Origin: JAJFUE01 sp039683515
GTDB taxonomy: Bacteria; Sumerlaeota; Sumerlaeia; MVZB01
Reading direction: 5' to 3'
NCBI GenBank assembly: GCA_039683515.1
Contig: JBDKRG010000016.1
Coordinates: 169,759 to 233,758 of the forward strand
DNA: 64,000 nucleotides
Under the pieces are notes generated by a model, which saw only the letters and a program-made list of their open reading frames with translations, was not told the origin of the DNA and made no database searches. The translations under genes were made by a program, and so were the position numbers. Shown piece by piece: positions 7,583 through 16,409 of the stretch (positions are counted from its first letter, which is position 1; each line of letters starts with the position of its first letter).

Positions 7583-10288
7583 TTATCTCCCGCCGTCGCC
7601 GTAATTCTTCAGCCGGTCGTATTTCCCGTTGCCGTTGGCGTCGATGATGATCGGGCTGATGATCGCGAACGGGAACTGGTGGGCGCTGTAGCGGGGAACG
7701 ATCTGGTCGAGCGGGTTCTCGCCCATGACGTTCAGGCCGATCAGCGTGTCCTTGAAGTCGCGCAGCTTGAGCGCCTTCAGCTTGTATTCCTGCCAACGGC
7801 CGGTCTTGATGGCCGGGAAGCGCTGCGCGGAACCGATCTCGGTCAGCCCGAGGATCGACACCTCGGAGGAGCCGTCCTTGGTGAGCTGGAGCCGCTTGAC
7901 GTCGGCCCACGAGGCCGCCGACACCCGCAACGAGATGACTTTGCTCGCGTCGAGCTTCATAACCTCGCCCGGCTTGATGTCGCCGGCCTTCATCTCGATG
8001 AACGGCGCGTTGGTCAGCTGCGTGTGCATCTTCCTGAAGGCGTCGAAGAACGCCTTCTCGCTCACCTTGGCCGGCTCGTCCTGGCCGGTCTGGACCAGCA
8101 CGCGCGGGTAGCCCGGCTCCGAGCCGTAGACGAAGCTGCTCGACGGCCGCGCCGCGACCGGATAGCCGTGCCCGCCGCGCCACAGCGCATACCACAGGAT
8201 GCTCGCGATGTTGAAGTCCCACGGCGCATACGAGCGCGACGGCACGAGGCTGATCGCGTCGAACCCGAAGTCCACCCGCGGCGAGCCGTTGTAGGCGACC
8301 TCGAGCGGGTGCACGCCGGTGACGGCCAGGAAGCCGATCCCGCCCGCGGCCGACGGCGTCAAGCTGAGGTCGAGCGGCATTTCGCAGTGGATCAGCGCGC
8401 CGGGGTAGAGCCGCCGGAGCGTCGCGAAAAACTCGTTGGCGGTCTTGGCGTCGGCCCACTGGGTGCTCGCCTTGGCCGGGTCGGGGTGTTCCTTCGTCAG
8501 CGGGTAGACGAGGAAGTGCCCCCACTCCGGGCGGGCCGGCAGCAGCGTGCTGAACCCGACGCTGGCGCGAAGCTCCTTCTCCAGGCCAAGCTTCCTGATC
8601 ACGGGGGCCAGGTCGGTGGCGCGCTCGAAGTCGGCCGTCACGATCCAGTCGAGCCCTTCGGCCGCGGCCATGAGGACCGTGTCCTCGGGGGTGATGCTCA
8701 CGCCCGGCGTCGCCGTCGTGCGCGAGCCGATTTGCAGCCCCAGCCAACCGGTCGTCGGGTTGCTGTGCGTCAGCGAGATCTTGGCCTCGGCCTGCTTGCC
8801 GCGTTCCAGCATGACGTCCGCGATCCCCGATTCATACTCGATCCCGTGCGTCGCGTGGATCTTCCAGTGGCCCTCGGAAACCGGGAATGTTTTGCCTTCG
8901 GCGGGGATGAAGGCGTAGTTGATGTAGCCGCCGGCCGATTGCGGGAACCCGAAATACATCGGGGGCGTCGGCCGGATCGCCTCCAGCTGGATCCACGCCG
9001 GGACCGGTTTGCTCGTCGCCGCGTCGAAAACCTGCACGCGGATGGTCGTGCGCCTGTCCATCGGGATGTTGTAGGTGGACTTGCCGCCGGGCAGCACCTG
9101 CACCGAGGGCCGGTTCACATCCAGCCGCGACGCGCCGCGGATGTCGCCGCGCACGAAATACCACTGGTTGGCCGGAAGCGTCACCGTGAACGAGCCCTTT
9201 TCGTCGACCGACTTGACGACGAGCAGCGTCTGCGGGCTCTTGAGGTTCTTGTATTCGTAGCCGAGGATTTGAACCGTGGCGTTCTCGAACTTTTTGATCC
9301 CGGGGTGGTGGATCGTGCCGCTGATCGTTCCGGTCGGGATCTTCCTGTCGGCGCACATCGCCGCGAGCGCTTCGGCCGACCGCCCCGGCACGACCCAGAT
9401 GTCGCGCTGAAACGTGGTCGTCGTCGTCTCATGGACGGCGGCCTTGAGCGTCCCGGAGGTCACCGCGACCGCGCGCGACGCGAACGTCCGGCTCAGGTTG
9501 GCCGGCCCGCCCTGGAACGTGCCGTGCATCCGCCCCGAGCGCAGCGCCATCGCGATGCCGAGCCCGGCCTCCTCGCACGTGAGGTAGTCGGTCGCGGTCT
9601 CGGTCGGCTTGCCGAAGCGCGGCTTGCCGAGGTCTTTCACGATCGGCGTGGCGACCCCCCAGTCGGCGAGGTCGACCAGCTCCGGGATCCGCTCGCCCGG
9701 CTCGAGGTCGGTGATGCGGGTCTCGATCCCGAGCCGCCGGCTCCCCGCGGCGAGCCAGTAGGTCGTCTCGATGCGCAACAGCCGGTTCTCGAACGGCGAG
9801 CCGGTCAGCTTCAGGCCGACGCCGTCCGGGCCGCTGACCGGCTCGGCGGTGTCGTATTTGAGCGTCAGGCCGGTCGGGTCGAGCCCGATCGCCTGCGTGA
9901 AATATCCCATGAAGTCGCCCGTCATCCCCTCGCCGGAGATGTCGATCAGCGCGCCCGGGATGCGGTCGTGCGGCCGCATGTTCTCCTCGTAGGGCCCGAT
10001 CGACATCGAGTACGTGGTCGGGAGGTCCTGAACCCCGGCGAACGTGAACGTCACGTTCTCGTTGCCGAGGCGCCAGTCGCCGCCCTTGGCCGTGGCGAAC
10101 ATGCCGGGCTGCTTGACGTAGATGCGGCCGATCCGTTCGACGAAGGCCGTGCCCGAGGTCAGCCGCTTGGCCGGGCCGATCGATTTCGCGGCGAGCGATT
10201 CGCCGGGACCGGCCCACGCGCCCGCGGTCGTCATGGCCATCGTCGCCGTGGCGATCAGGAGTTGCTTCGCGATCCGTAAAAAGCTCAT
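7583..10288 (-). CDS. Secreted 901-residue protein with a degenerate PHP/CehA-like domain
   Basis: The start at 10288 (MSFLRIAKQLLIATATMAM) gives a clear signal peptide cleaved near AGAWA, with GGGAG eight bases upstream; longer in-frame starts lack both. The first 300 residues look like a beta-rich domain of unknown family. A carboxypeptidase-regulatory-like (Ig-fold) segment follows near 310-430. From about residue 512 the layout recalls CehA/McbA-type PHP metallohydrolases: GWLGLQIGSR where GDLHVH is expected, then TPEDTVLMAAAEGLDWIVTAD where TDH is expected. The metal-binding histidines are replaced, so hydrolase activity is doubtful. A C-terminal EF-hand-like DANGNGKYD dockerin-style motif is present. 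A strong terminator follows. Confidence 0.7.
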   Translation of the reverse strand: MSFLRIAKQLLIATATMAMTTAGAWAGPGESLAAKSIGPAKRLTSGTAFVERIGRIYVKQPGMFATAKGGDWRLGNENVTFTFAGVQDLPTTYSMSIGPYEENMRPHDRIPGALIDISGEGMTGDFMGYFTQAIGLDPTGLTLKYDTAEPVSGPDGVGLKLTGSPFENRLLRIETTYWLAAGSRRLGIETRITDLEPGERIPELVDLADWGVATPIVKDLGKPRFGKPTETATDYLTCEEAGLGIAMALRSGRMHGTFQGGPANLSRTFASRAVAVTSGTLKAAVHETTTTTFQRDIWVVPGRSAEALAAMCADRKIPTGTISGTIHHPGIKKFENATVQILGYEYKNLKSPQTLLVVKSVDEKGSFTVTLPANQWYFVRGDIRGASRLDVNRPSVQVLPGGKSTYNIPMDRRTTIRVQVFDAATSKPVPAWIQLEAIRPTPPMYFGFPQSAGGYINYAFIPAEGKTFPVSEGHWKIHATHGIEYESGIADVMLERGKQAEAKISLTHSNPTTGWLGLQIGSRTTATPGVSITPEDTVLMAAAEGLDWIVTADFERATDLAPVIRKLGLEKELRASVGFSTLLPARPEWGHFLVYPLTKEHPDPAKASTQWADAKTANEFFATLRRLYPGALIHCEMPLDLSLTPSAAGGIGFLAVTGVHPLEVAYNGSPRVDFGFDAISLVPSRSYAPWDFNIASILWYALWRGGHGYPVAARPSSSFVYGSEPGYPRVLVQTGQDEPAKVSEKAFFDAFRKMHTQLTNAPFIEMKAGDIKPGEVMKLDASKVISLRVSAASWADVKRLQLTKDGSSEVSILGLTEIGSAQRFPAIKTGRWQEYKLKALKLRDFKDTLIGLNVMGENPLDQIVPRYSAHQFPFAIISPIIIDANGNGKYDRLKNYGDGGR

Positions 10289-10403
10289 TTCGACTGCTCC
10301 CGGATAGAGTCTCAGAACACAAACCGTTATCCTAAGCGCAATCACCCCCCCGGGCAAGCCTAAGTGACTTCCCGTTTCATGATCTTGCTCACTCGAAGTT
10401 GCA

Positions 10404-10430
10404 AGTGTGGGGCCGGCGCCTCGCCGGCCA
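10404..10430 (+). repeat. GGGGCCGGCGCC-type repeat, third copy
   Basis: GTGTGGGGCCGGCGCCTCGC matches the copy at 7463 in the same orientation. The two copies bracket the PHP-like gene. Confidence 0.65.
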
Positions 10431-10526
10431 TCGGCGCTCGCTCGCAAAAGCCCGCCGCCTCTTTTCCCCATTTGCGCTTGCGCCCCGGCTTCGATAAGCT
10501 GTTGCCAATTTGGGTTCGGTTTGCCA

Positions 10527-11645
10527 ATGAGCGACAACGGTCCGACACATGTCTGTTTCGTGAGCCTGCAGGCGCGGGGCGCGTTTTTCCCGGTGGCCGG
10601 CCGGAAAATCGGCGGCGCCGAGAACCAGGTCCATCACCTGGCGGCCTGGCTGGCGGCCCACGGCTTCCGCGTGAGCGTCATCGTCGAGGATTGCGGCCAG
10701 CCCGACGTCGAGCTCGCCGACGGTGTCGAGCTGCGCCGCCTCGCCCAGCCCCCCGCCGAGCCCTCGGCCGTCGGCCGCCTCAGGCGGCGCGCGGCCTCCG
10801 GCGTCGAGCTGTGGCGGGCGGTCAAGCGCCTCGACGCCGATGTCTACATCCAGCGCACCGCCGGCGTCGAAACCGGCATCGTCCAGCACGCCGCCCGCTC
10901 CATCGGCAAGAAATTCATCTTCATCGCCTCGAGCGACGCGGAAACCTCCGGCGCCTGGCGCGACGGCATGGGCCTGGTCCCCCTCCTCTTCCGGCGGGGC
11001 ATCCGCCGCGCCGACCGCGTCGTCGCCCAGCACGAAACCCAGCGCGCCGCCTTCGAGTCGGCCTACGGCCGGCCGGCCATCGTCATCCCCGACGTTTACC
11101 CGTTCGAGTCGGTCGAGCACTCGGCCGGCGAGCGGATCGTCTGGGTCGGCCGCTGCGTGAGCGTCAAGCAGCCCGCCCTCTTCCTCGAACTCGCCCGCCG
11201 GCTCCCCGGGCTCGAGTTCGTGATGGTCACGACCAAATCCGAGCACGAGGCCGGCCTGATCGACGAGATCTCCCGCGAGGCGGCCGCGATCCCGAACCTC
11301 GAGTTCATCCCCGGCGTCCCCTGGCCGCGGCTTCGGGAGGTTTACCGCTCGGGCGCGGTCCTCGTGAACACCTCCGTCTACGAAGGCATCCCGAATACGT
11401 TCTTCGAGGCGGCCGCGCACGGCCTCGCCATCGTCACGCTCAACGTCGACCCCGACGGCATGCTCAGCCGCGACGGCGCGGGCCTTTGCGCCGGCGGCGA
11501 TTTCGAGCGGCTGGTGAGGCTTATCCATGGCATGATCGAGGATCGGGGCCTGACGCGGCAGCTCGCCGACCGCGCTCAGGGCCTGCTGCGCGAGCGCCAC
11601 GACATCGACCGCGTCGGCGCGCGCATCGCCGAATTATTATCGTAG
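10527..11645 (+). CDS. GT4-family glycosyltransferase
   Basis: A GT-B fold glycosyltransferase of 372 residues, probably using a nucleotide-sugar donor in cell-surface glycan synthesis. The N-terminal acceptor half contains the GGAENQVHHLAAWLAAHG segment typical of GT4 enzymes. The C-terminal half has IVWVGRCVSVKQPALFLELA (donor domain start) and the E-x7-E region SVYEGIPNTFFEAAAHGLAIV. The start at 10527 (MSDNGPTHVCFV) is chosen because upstream codons run into a repeat. The next gene is a paralogue 40 bases downstream on the same strand, so both probably act on the same glycan. Sugar and linkage are unknown. Confidence 0.88.
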   Translation: MSDNGPTHVCFVSLQARGAFFPVAGRKIGGAENQVHHLAAWLAAHGFRVSVIVEDCGQPDVELADGVELRRLAQPPAEPSAVGRLRRRAASGVELWRAVKRLDADVYIQRTAGVETGIVQHAARSIGKKFIFIASSDAETSGAWRDGMGLVPLLFRRGIRRADRVVAQHETQRAAFESAYGRPAIVIPDVYPFESVEHSAGERIVWVGRCVSVKQPALFLELARRLPGLEFVMVTTKSEHEAGLIDEISREAAAIPNLEFIPGVPWPRLREVYRSGAVLVNTSVYEGIPNTFFEAAAHGLAIVTLNVDPDGMLSRDGAGLCAGGDFERLVRLIHGMIEDRGLTRQLADRAQGLLRERHDIDRVGARIAELLS

Positions 11646-11666
11646 GCCGGGTTCGCCGAACCCGGC
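11646..11666. repeat. GCCGGGTTCG palindrome between the two GT4 genes
   Basis: GCCGGGTTCG/CGAACCCGGC forms an almost perfect hairpin directly after the stop codon. A related word occurs in the 3' end of the coding region near 47659. It could attenuate read-through, but no T-tract follows. Confidence 0.6.
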
Positions 11667-11685
11667 ATTGAAGAGCACGACCACG

Positions 11686-12774
11686 ATGATGAAACCCAAC
11701 ATCTGCCTCATTTCACCCTTTGGAGCCCCGCTCTTCTATCCCGGTCTGGCCGGCGGCCATGGCGGCGCCGAGGTCCAGTTCTATTTCCTCGCCAAAGAGC
11801 TCGCTCGCCGCGGCGCGGCCGTCACGTTCATCGCCGGCGACCGCGGCCAGCCCGCCGAGGACACGGTCGACGGCGTCCGCCTGTTGAGCTACCCGCAGAA
11901 GCCCACCGTCGGCGGCCGGCTCGGGCTGCAGCGCGCGATGTGGAAAGCGAAGGCGCGCGTTTACCTTCAGGCCGCGACCGGCTCCACCACCAAGGAAGTG
12001 GCGTTCTTCACCGTGTGGGCGCGCCGGCGGTTCGTCTACTGGATCGCGAGCGACATGGACTGCTCGGCCGAGCTCACCCGGATCGGCAACGGCCCGCCGC
12101 GCAACAAATGGTTCCTGTGGGGCCTGCGCCGCGCCGATTTGATCATCGCCCAGCACGAGGGCCAGCGCCACCTCCTGCGCCAGAACGAGCGGCTCGATTC
12201 GGTCGTGATCCCCAACGGCTTCCCGCCGGTCCCCCCCGCCAGCGGCCGGCGCGACTACCACCTGTGGATCGGCAAGGCGAACAGTTTAAAAAGACCCGAG
12301 CTTTTGATCGAGCTGGCGCGCCGGTTCCCCGGCGAACGCTTCCGCATGATCTGCCCCGAGGACGTCTCCAACCCGCTGTGGATGGATAAAATCCGGAAGG
12401 GCCTGGCCGAGACCCCCAACATCGAGCGGACCGACCGCGTTCCGTTCGACAAGATGGGCGCCGAGCTGGCCCGGGCGCGCACGCTCCTCATCACGTCGAT
12501 CCTCGAGGGCTATCCCAACACGCTCGTTCAGGCGCTGTGGCACGGCGTCCCGGTCGTGTCGCTCAACGTCGATCCGGGCGGGATGATCGCCGGCCGGGGG
12601 CTCGGCGTCATGGCCAACGACGACTTCGAGGCGTTCTGCCGCAGCTTCGGCGACATGATCGCGAACCCGCGCCAATGGGCCGAGACCTCGGCCCGCGCCC
12701 GCGACTACGCCGAGTGCGAGCTCTCGATCTCGCGCATGACCGACCGATTCCTCGACGCCACCAAGGGCCTCTGA
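11686..12774 (+). CDS. GT4-family glycosyltransferase, paralogue of the preceding gene
   Basis: This second GT-B glycosyltransferase shares its layout with the upstream gene: GGAEVQFYFLAKELARRG in the acceptor half, YHLWIGKANSLKRPELLIEL at the donor domain, and SILEGYPNTLVQALWHGVPVV in the E-x7-E region. Both also share the rarer LNVDP-GM motif near the C-terminus, so they probably arose by duplication. Tandem ATGs occur at 11686 and 11689; a TTG at 11668 is also in frame. The gene ends nine bases before the convergent GT2 gene. It likely acts in surface polysaccharide or glycolipid assembly. Confidence 0.88.
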   Translation: MMKPNICLISPFGAPLFYPGLAGGHGGAEVQFYFLAKELARRGAAVTFIAGDRGQPAEDTVDGVRLLSYPQKPTVGGRLGLQRAMWKAKARVYLQAATGSTTKEVAFFTVWARRRFVYWIASDMDCSAELTRIGNGPPRNKWFLWGLRRADLIIAQHEGQRHLLRQNERLDSVVIPNGFPPVPPASGRRDYHLWIGKANSLKRPELLIELARRFPGERFRMICPEDVSNPLWMDKIRKGLAETPNIERTDRVPFDKMGAELARARTLLITSILEGYPNTLVQALWHGVPVVSLNVDPGGMIAGRGLGVMANDDFEAFCRSFGDMIANPRQWAETSARARDYAECELSISRMTDRFLDATKGL

Positions 12775-12783
12775 CGGCCGAAA

Positions 12784-13704
12784 TCAGCCGTGCCGCCACC
12801 GCCGCAGCCGGACGGCCAGGGCCACCGGCACGAACGTCCGCGCCCAGAACCACGCCGCGCGCCATTTGAACCGCGAGTTCATCGATCGCCACAAATACTG
12901 CCGCGCCCGCGCCGGCTGGTTGCGCCCGAGGTGCGTTACGCCCCACACATACCACGCCTCGGCCATGATCGTCGCCCGCGCCGGCTCGTACCGCGCCGGG
13001 TCGCGAGCAAACGCCCGCTCGATCACATTGAAGTAATCGGCCTCGGCGGCTTCGTCCTTCGTCAGGGAGCTGATTTGATTCCCATGGCGATACTTGATCG
13101 TGAGCGGTTCGGGTAGTTCTCGAGTCGCAAAGCATTCGCCCGCCCGAATGAACAGATCATGGTCCTCGCGCGAGTGGAGGGTTTCGTCAAAGAGGCCGAC
13201 TTTCTCGAGCGCGGCCTTTCGGAGAACAACGCCCGAGGTGACCATTTTCGCGGAGGGCCAGAACACCCGATCAAAAAGCCGGTTGCGTTCCCATCTTTCG
13301 CCGTAGATTTCCCGCTCCCCATTCTCCAGCCGGTCATCAATCAGGGAGTAAACCAGTCCGGCATCCGGACTTGACGCGAACATTTCGATCGATTTGCGAA
13401 GGTGCTCCGGCAACCATTCGTCGTCCGCGTCGATAAACGCGATGAATTCGCCGTTCGATTCACGAATCCCGCGATTGCGCGCCGCGGCGGGTCCGGCGTT
13501 CGTTTGACGGATGACGCGCACGCGGCTGTCGCCGAGCGCTTCAGCCGCTGCCGCGGTCCCATCACTGGAACCGTCGTCGACGACAATGACCTCGAGCGGC
13601 GAGTAGTCTTGGCTCAGGACTGATTTGACCGCGCGACCGACCATGGCCTCGCTGTTGTAAGCAGGGATCACGACCGAGACAAGCGGTTGGGTGGATTCCA
13701 TCAT
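12784..13704 (-). CDS. GT2-family glycosyltransferase
   Basis: A GT-A fold inverting glycosyltransferase of 306 residues. The N-terminus has the classical VSVVIPAYNSEAMVGRAVKS and VIVVDDGSSDGT. The metal-binding DAD motif appears as FIDADDEWLPEH. A catalytic-base-like acidic pair is seen in HSREDHDLFIRAGE. The C-terminal 80 residues are helical, without membrane spans. Two adjacent ATGs (13704, 13701) are possible starts. It lies convergent to the two GT4 genes and downstream of hisF on the same strand, making a small glycosyltransferase cluster. The sugar is unknown. Confidence 0.9.
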   Translation of the reverse strand: MMESTQPLVSVVIPAYNSEAMVGRAVKSVLSQDYSPLEVIVVDDGSSDGTAAAAEALGDSRVRVIRQTNAGPAAARNRGIRESNGEFIAFIDADDEWLPEHLRKSIEMFASSPDAGLVYSLIDDRLENGEREIYGERWERNRLFDRVFWPSAKMVTSGVVLRKAALEKVGLFDETLHSREDHDLFIRAGECFATRELPEPLTIKYRHGNQISSLTKDEAAEADYFNVIERAFARDPARYEPARATIMAEAWYVWGVTHLGRNQPARARQYLWRSMNSRFKWRAAWFWARTFVPVALAVRLRRWRHG

Positions 13705-13727
13705 CTTGCAGGAAATTCTCTTGTGTG

Positions 13728-13775
13728 TCCGTGCCGGTCCGTGCCCGTCCGGCGAGTCCGTGCCGGTCCGGCCAT
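13728..13775. repeat. GTCCGTGC-word repeat
   Basis: Several degenerate GTCCGTGCCG words in tandem fill the gap between the GT2 gene and hisF. The same family recurs at 21708-21752, where it is read as part of the lipocalin gene. Confidence 0.7.
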
Positions 13776-14555
13776 TTAACTCTCCGGCGCCGGCCTCACC
13801 GGAATCCCGCGCGCGGCCAAAAACCTCTTCGTCTCGCCGATCGAGAACATCCCGAAGTGGAAGATCGACGCGGCCAGCGCGGCGTCGGCCTTGCCGACCG
13901 TGAACGCCTCCGCGATGTGCTCGAGGTTGCCCACGCCCCCCGACGCGATGACCGGGATGCGCACGGCCTCGGCGATGGCGCGCGTCAACTCAAGGTCGTA
14001 GCCGTTCTGCGTGCCGTCGCAATCCATGCTGGTCAGCAGGATCTCGCCGGCGCCCAGCTCTTCGGCGCGCCGCGCCCACTCGACCGCGTCCAGCCCCGTC
14101 GGTCGCCGCCCCCCGTGGGTGAACACCCCCCAGCCGTCCTCCGCCGCCGGCCCGCGCCGCCGCGCGTCGATGGCCACGACGATGCACTGCGAGCCGAACC
14201 GCTTCGAGGCCTCGGCGATGAACTCCGGGCGCGTGATTGCCGGCGTGTTGATCGAAACCTTGTCGGCGCCCGCCCGCAGCATCGCGTTGATGTCGTCGAG
14301 CGTCCTCAGCCCGCCCCCGACCGTCACCGGGATAAAGCACCGGTCGGCCGTCCGCCGGATCACGTCGAGCATGATCCCGCGCCCCTCGTGCGAGGCGGTG
14401 ATGTCGAGAAACACAATCTCATCGGCGCCGGCGCGGTCGTAGGCGCCGGCGCATTCGACCGGGTCGCCCGCATCGATCAGGTTCACAAAGTTGACACCCT
14501 TGACGACGCGGCCCTTGTCCAGGTCCAGGCACGGAATAATGCGTTTGGCGAGCAC
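13776..14555 (-). CDS. hisF: Imidazole glycerol phosphate synthase cyclase subunit HisF
   Basis: HisF converts PRFAR and ammonia from HisH into imidazole glycerol phosphate and AICAR, linking histidine and purine synthesis. The 259-residue (beta/alpha)8 barrel has the expected LAKRIIPCLDLDKGRVVKG start, with the first catalytic aspartate in CLD. The phosphate-binding GGGLRTLDDI and ASGGVGNLEHI motifs are present, and the second catalytic aspartate lies in TSMDCDGTQNGYD. The start is a GTG at 14555, with GGAG seven bases upstream; it fits the family better than a longer ATG start at 14651. No other his gene is nearby, so the histidine genes are scattered in this genome. Confidence 0.97.
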   Translation of the reverse strand: MLAKRIIPCLDLDKGRVVKGVNFVNLIDAGDPVECAGAYDRAGADEIVFLDITASHEGRGIMLDVIRRTADRCFIPVTVGGGLRTLDDINAMLRAGADKVSINTPAITRPEFIAEASKRFGSQCIVVAIDARRRGPAAEDGWGVFTHGGRRPTGLDAVEWARRAEELGAGEILLTSMDCDGTQNGYDLELTRAIAEAVRIPVIASGGVGNLEHIAEAFTVGKADAALAASIFHFGMFSIGETKRFLAARGIPVRPAPES

Positions 14556-14770
14556 AGGCGAGCTCCGAAATCGGACATCGCGGGCACAGGGCCCACGCGC
14601 TCTATCGTGACACGCACCGCTCGAAAAGAAAAGGGCAAGTAGAGCGCCCACCCAAAAGCTCGAATTTCGAGCCGCCCCAGATTACGGCCTCAAAATTACA
14701 GGTTGACATGAAGGACATAATGGACAAAGAATTGACGCTGGCATATTTTCAGGATGATAGGTAGCGCGCC

Positions 14771-15040
14771 ATGAAAAAATTTCTGAGCCTCCTCGTCGTT
14801 GTTGCCTTTGTGCTTTCGCCGGCTCTGACTTGGTCGGCTGACGGCGACTACTCGCTTGAGTACTCGGCGATCGACATCTCCGGCGGGGCCGTCTCCGGCG
14901 CCGCCAACCCCGTCGAGGACATCGTCACCGCCGAGCTTCAGGGCTTGTGCAACGCTTCGAGCGACACCTACACCGTGACCTCCGTGCTCTGTTGGCCGGG
15001 TCCGGTCACCGCCGCCTCGAATTGGACCGTCTACGAATAA
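14771..15040 (+). CDS. Small secreted protein of unknown function
   Basis: This 89-residue protein has a clear signal peptide (MKKFLSLLVVVAFVLSPALT, cleavage near WSA). The roughly 67-residue mature part is acidic, with two cysteines (LCNASS and VLCWPG) that could form a disulfide. No family was recognised. It sits 22 bases upstream of a secreted beta-helix protein on the same strand, so the two are probably co-expressed. Confidence 0.6.
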   Translation: MKKFLSLLVVVAFVLSPALTWSADGDYSLEYSAIDISGGAVSGAANPVEDIVTAELQGLCNASSDTYTVTSVLCWPGPVTAASNWTVYE

Positions 15041-15062
15041 TTACTGAAAGGATGCTGTCATC

Positions 15063-16325
15063 ATGCGCCGGATGATGGGTTTGCTGATGATCGCGCTGGC
15101 CGTATCCACGGCCTCGGCCTCCGATTCCACGATGTTCAATTATCAGGGACGCGTGATGGTTCAGGGAATGCCCTACACCGGAACCGGCCGGATGAAGGTG
15201 GCGATCCTGGCCACGACCGGCACGAGCACGGTCGCCAGCCTCTGGTCCAACGACGGCTCGAGCCTGGCCGGTTCGGAACCGGCCGACTCGTTTTCGGTCA
15301 ACGCGGCCAGCGGCGTCTTCGACGTCATGATCGGCGACACCGCTTTGGGGATGCAGCCCCTGCCGGCCATCCTCTTCAACCGCAACGACGAGCTCAAGGT
15401 TCGCGTCTGGTTCAACGACGGGCTGCATGGTTTTCAGAAACTGTCGCCCGACCGGCGCCTGATCAACCCGCGGCGCATGGGCGTGACGGACGTCTATTCA
15501 TCGACGACCCTCTACGTCAACGGCGCCACCGGCGATGACCTCAACAGCGGCCTTTCCCCGGCCGCCGCCAAGAAGACCATCCAGGCCGCCGTCGATATGG
15601 TTCCGGCGAGGCTGTTTCATAATCTGACGATCGATGTTGCCACCGGGACATATCGTGAGTCCGTGAAGCTGGATGGCATTGTTGTGGCCGATGGTTACAA
15701 CTTGACCGTTTTGGGCGACAAAACAACGGTGCCGACGGAAACGGTATCGCCAATCGTTCGCCTGACCGGCACGAACAATGACACGACTCACGAAAAAGTG
15801 AGGCAAAATGGGTTGAAGGTCAGCGGGTGCCGGAATGTCGAGATTAAAGGATTCTTAGTCGATTATTTTATCGATTCCGGCGTGAGCGCGCTTGATTCCA
15901 ACATTTGCTTGAATCGGTGCAAGACCTCCTACAACAATTATGGGGTTTCATGTTACGGAGGCAAAGGCGCAATCAGCAATTCGTGGGCCACTTATAACTA
16001 TTGTGGATTCCTTGGTTTGCCTCGTTCGGAGATCATGTTGGGTGATTCGGGAGCATCGAACAACAGTGAATTTGGATTGCTGAGTCAGGGATACTGCAAC
16101 TGGTTGTTGGGTGGCAAAACCTACTTCAAGAACAGCCGGTTCGGCATCGCTCTTCAGAATTCCTATTTGTGGGTTGATTCCGGTGTCTCCAGCACCCCGT
16201 ATATCCAAAACAATACTTGGGGTATCCAGGTATATTACCATTCGTCAACGCGGAATCTCGGCGCAGTCACCTATTCGGGCAATACCACGAATTTGAATGT
16301 GGCTGCCGATTCCTACGTCAACTAA
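15063..16325 (+). CDS. Secreted right-handed beta-helix protein with N-terminal YQGR domain
   Basis: A 420-residue exported protein. The signal peptide ends near STASA. The first domain (MFNYQGRVMVQGMPYTGTGR) resembles the short beta-rich module at the start of many secreted proteins with tail-fibre-like or beta-helix ends. From about residue 145, LYVNGATGDDLNSGLSPAAA followed by KKTIQAAVDMVP is the classical entry into a pectate-lyase-like beta-helix, and irregular rungs rich in N, G and S follow. No catalytic site was recognised; adhesion or matrix roles are possible. Base composition falls sharply after about 15640. GGATG lies upstream of the ATG. Confidence 0.75.
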   Translation: MRRMMGLLMIALAVSTASASDSTMFNYQGRVMVQGMPYTGTGRMKVAILATTGTSTVASLWSNDGSSLAGSEPADSFSVNAASGVFDVMIGDTALGMQPLPAILFNRNDELKVRVWFNDGLHGFQKLSPDRRLINPRRMGVTDVYSSTTLYVNGATGDDLNSGLSPAAAKKTIQAAVDMVPARLFHNLTIDVATGTYRESVKLDGIVVADGYNLTVLGDKTTVPTETVSPIVRLTGTNNDTTHEKVRQNGLKVSGCRNVEIKGFLVDYFIDSGVSALDSNICLNRCKTSYNNYGVSCYGGKGAISNSWATYNYCGFLGLPRSEIMLGDSGASNNSEFGLLSQGYCNWLLGGKTYFKNSRFGIALQNSYLWVDSGVSSTPYIQNNTWGIQVYYHSSTRNLGAVTYSGNTTNLNVAADSYVN

Positions 16326-16352
16326 AGACTCCGGCAAACCGACACAAAAAAC

Positions 16353-16396
16353 AAACCCGGCCGCGCCCCGAGAGGCGCGGCCGGGTTTGTTTTTTA
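16353..16396. terminator. Bidirectional terminator between the beta-helix gene and rpoZ
   Basis: A perfect 15-bp stem, AAACCCGGCCGCGCC (16353-16367) with GGCGCGGCCGGGTTT (16374-16388), has a six-base loop. A T-rich run follows on the plus strand, and a T-run also follows on the minus strand. It serves two convergent genes. Confidence 0.93.
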
Positions 16397-16409
16397 TCCA
16401 AAGCGCCGG

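Noticed and set aside
11646..11666. Transcription terminator between the two GT4 genes
   Set aside because: The hairpin is good but no T-tract follows and the genes look co-directional and coupled; kept as a repeat palindrome.
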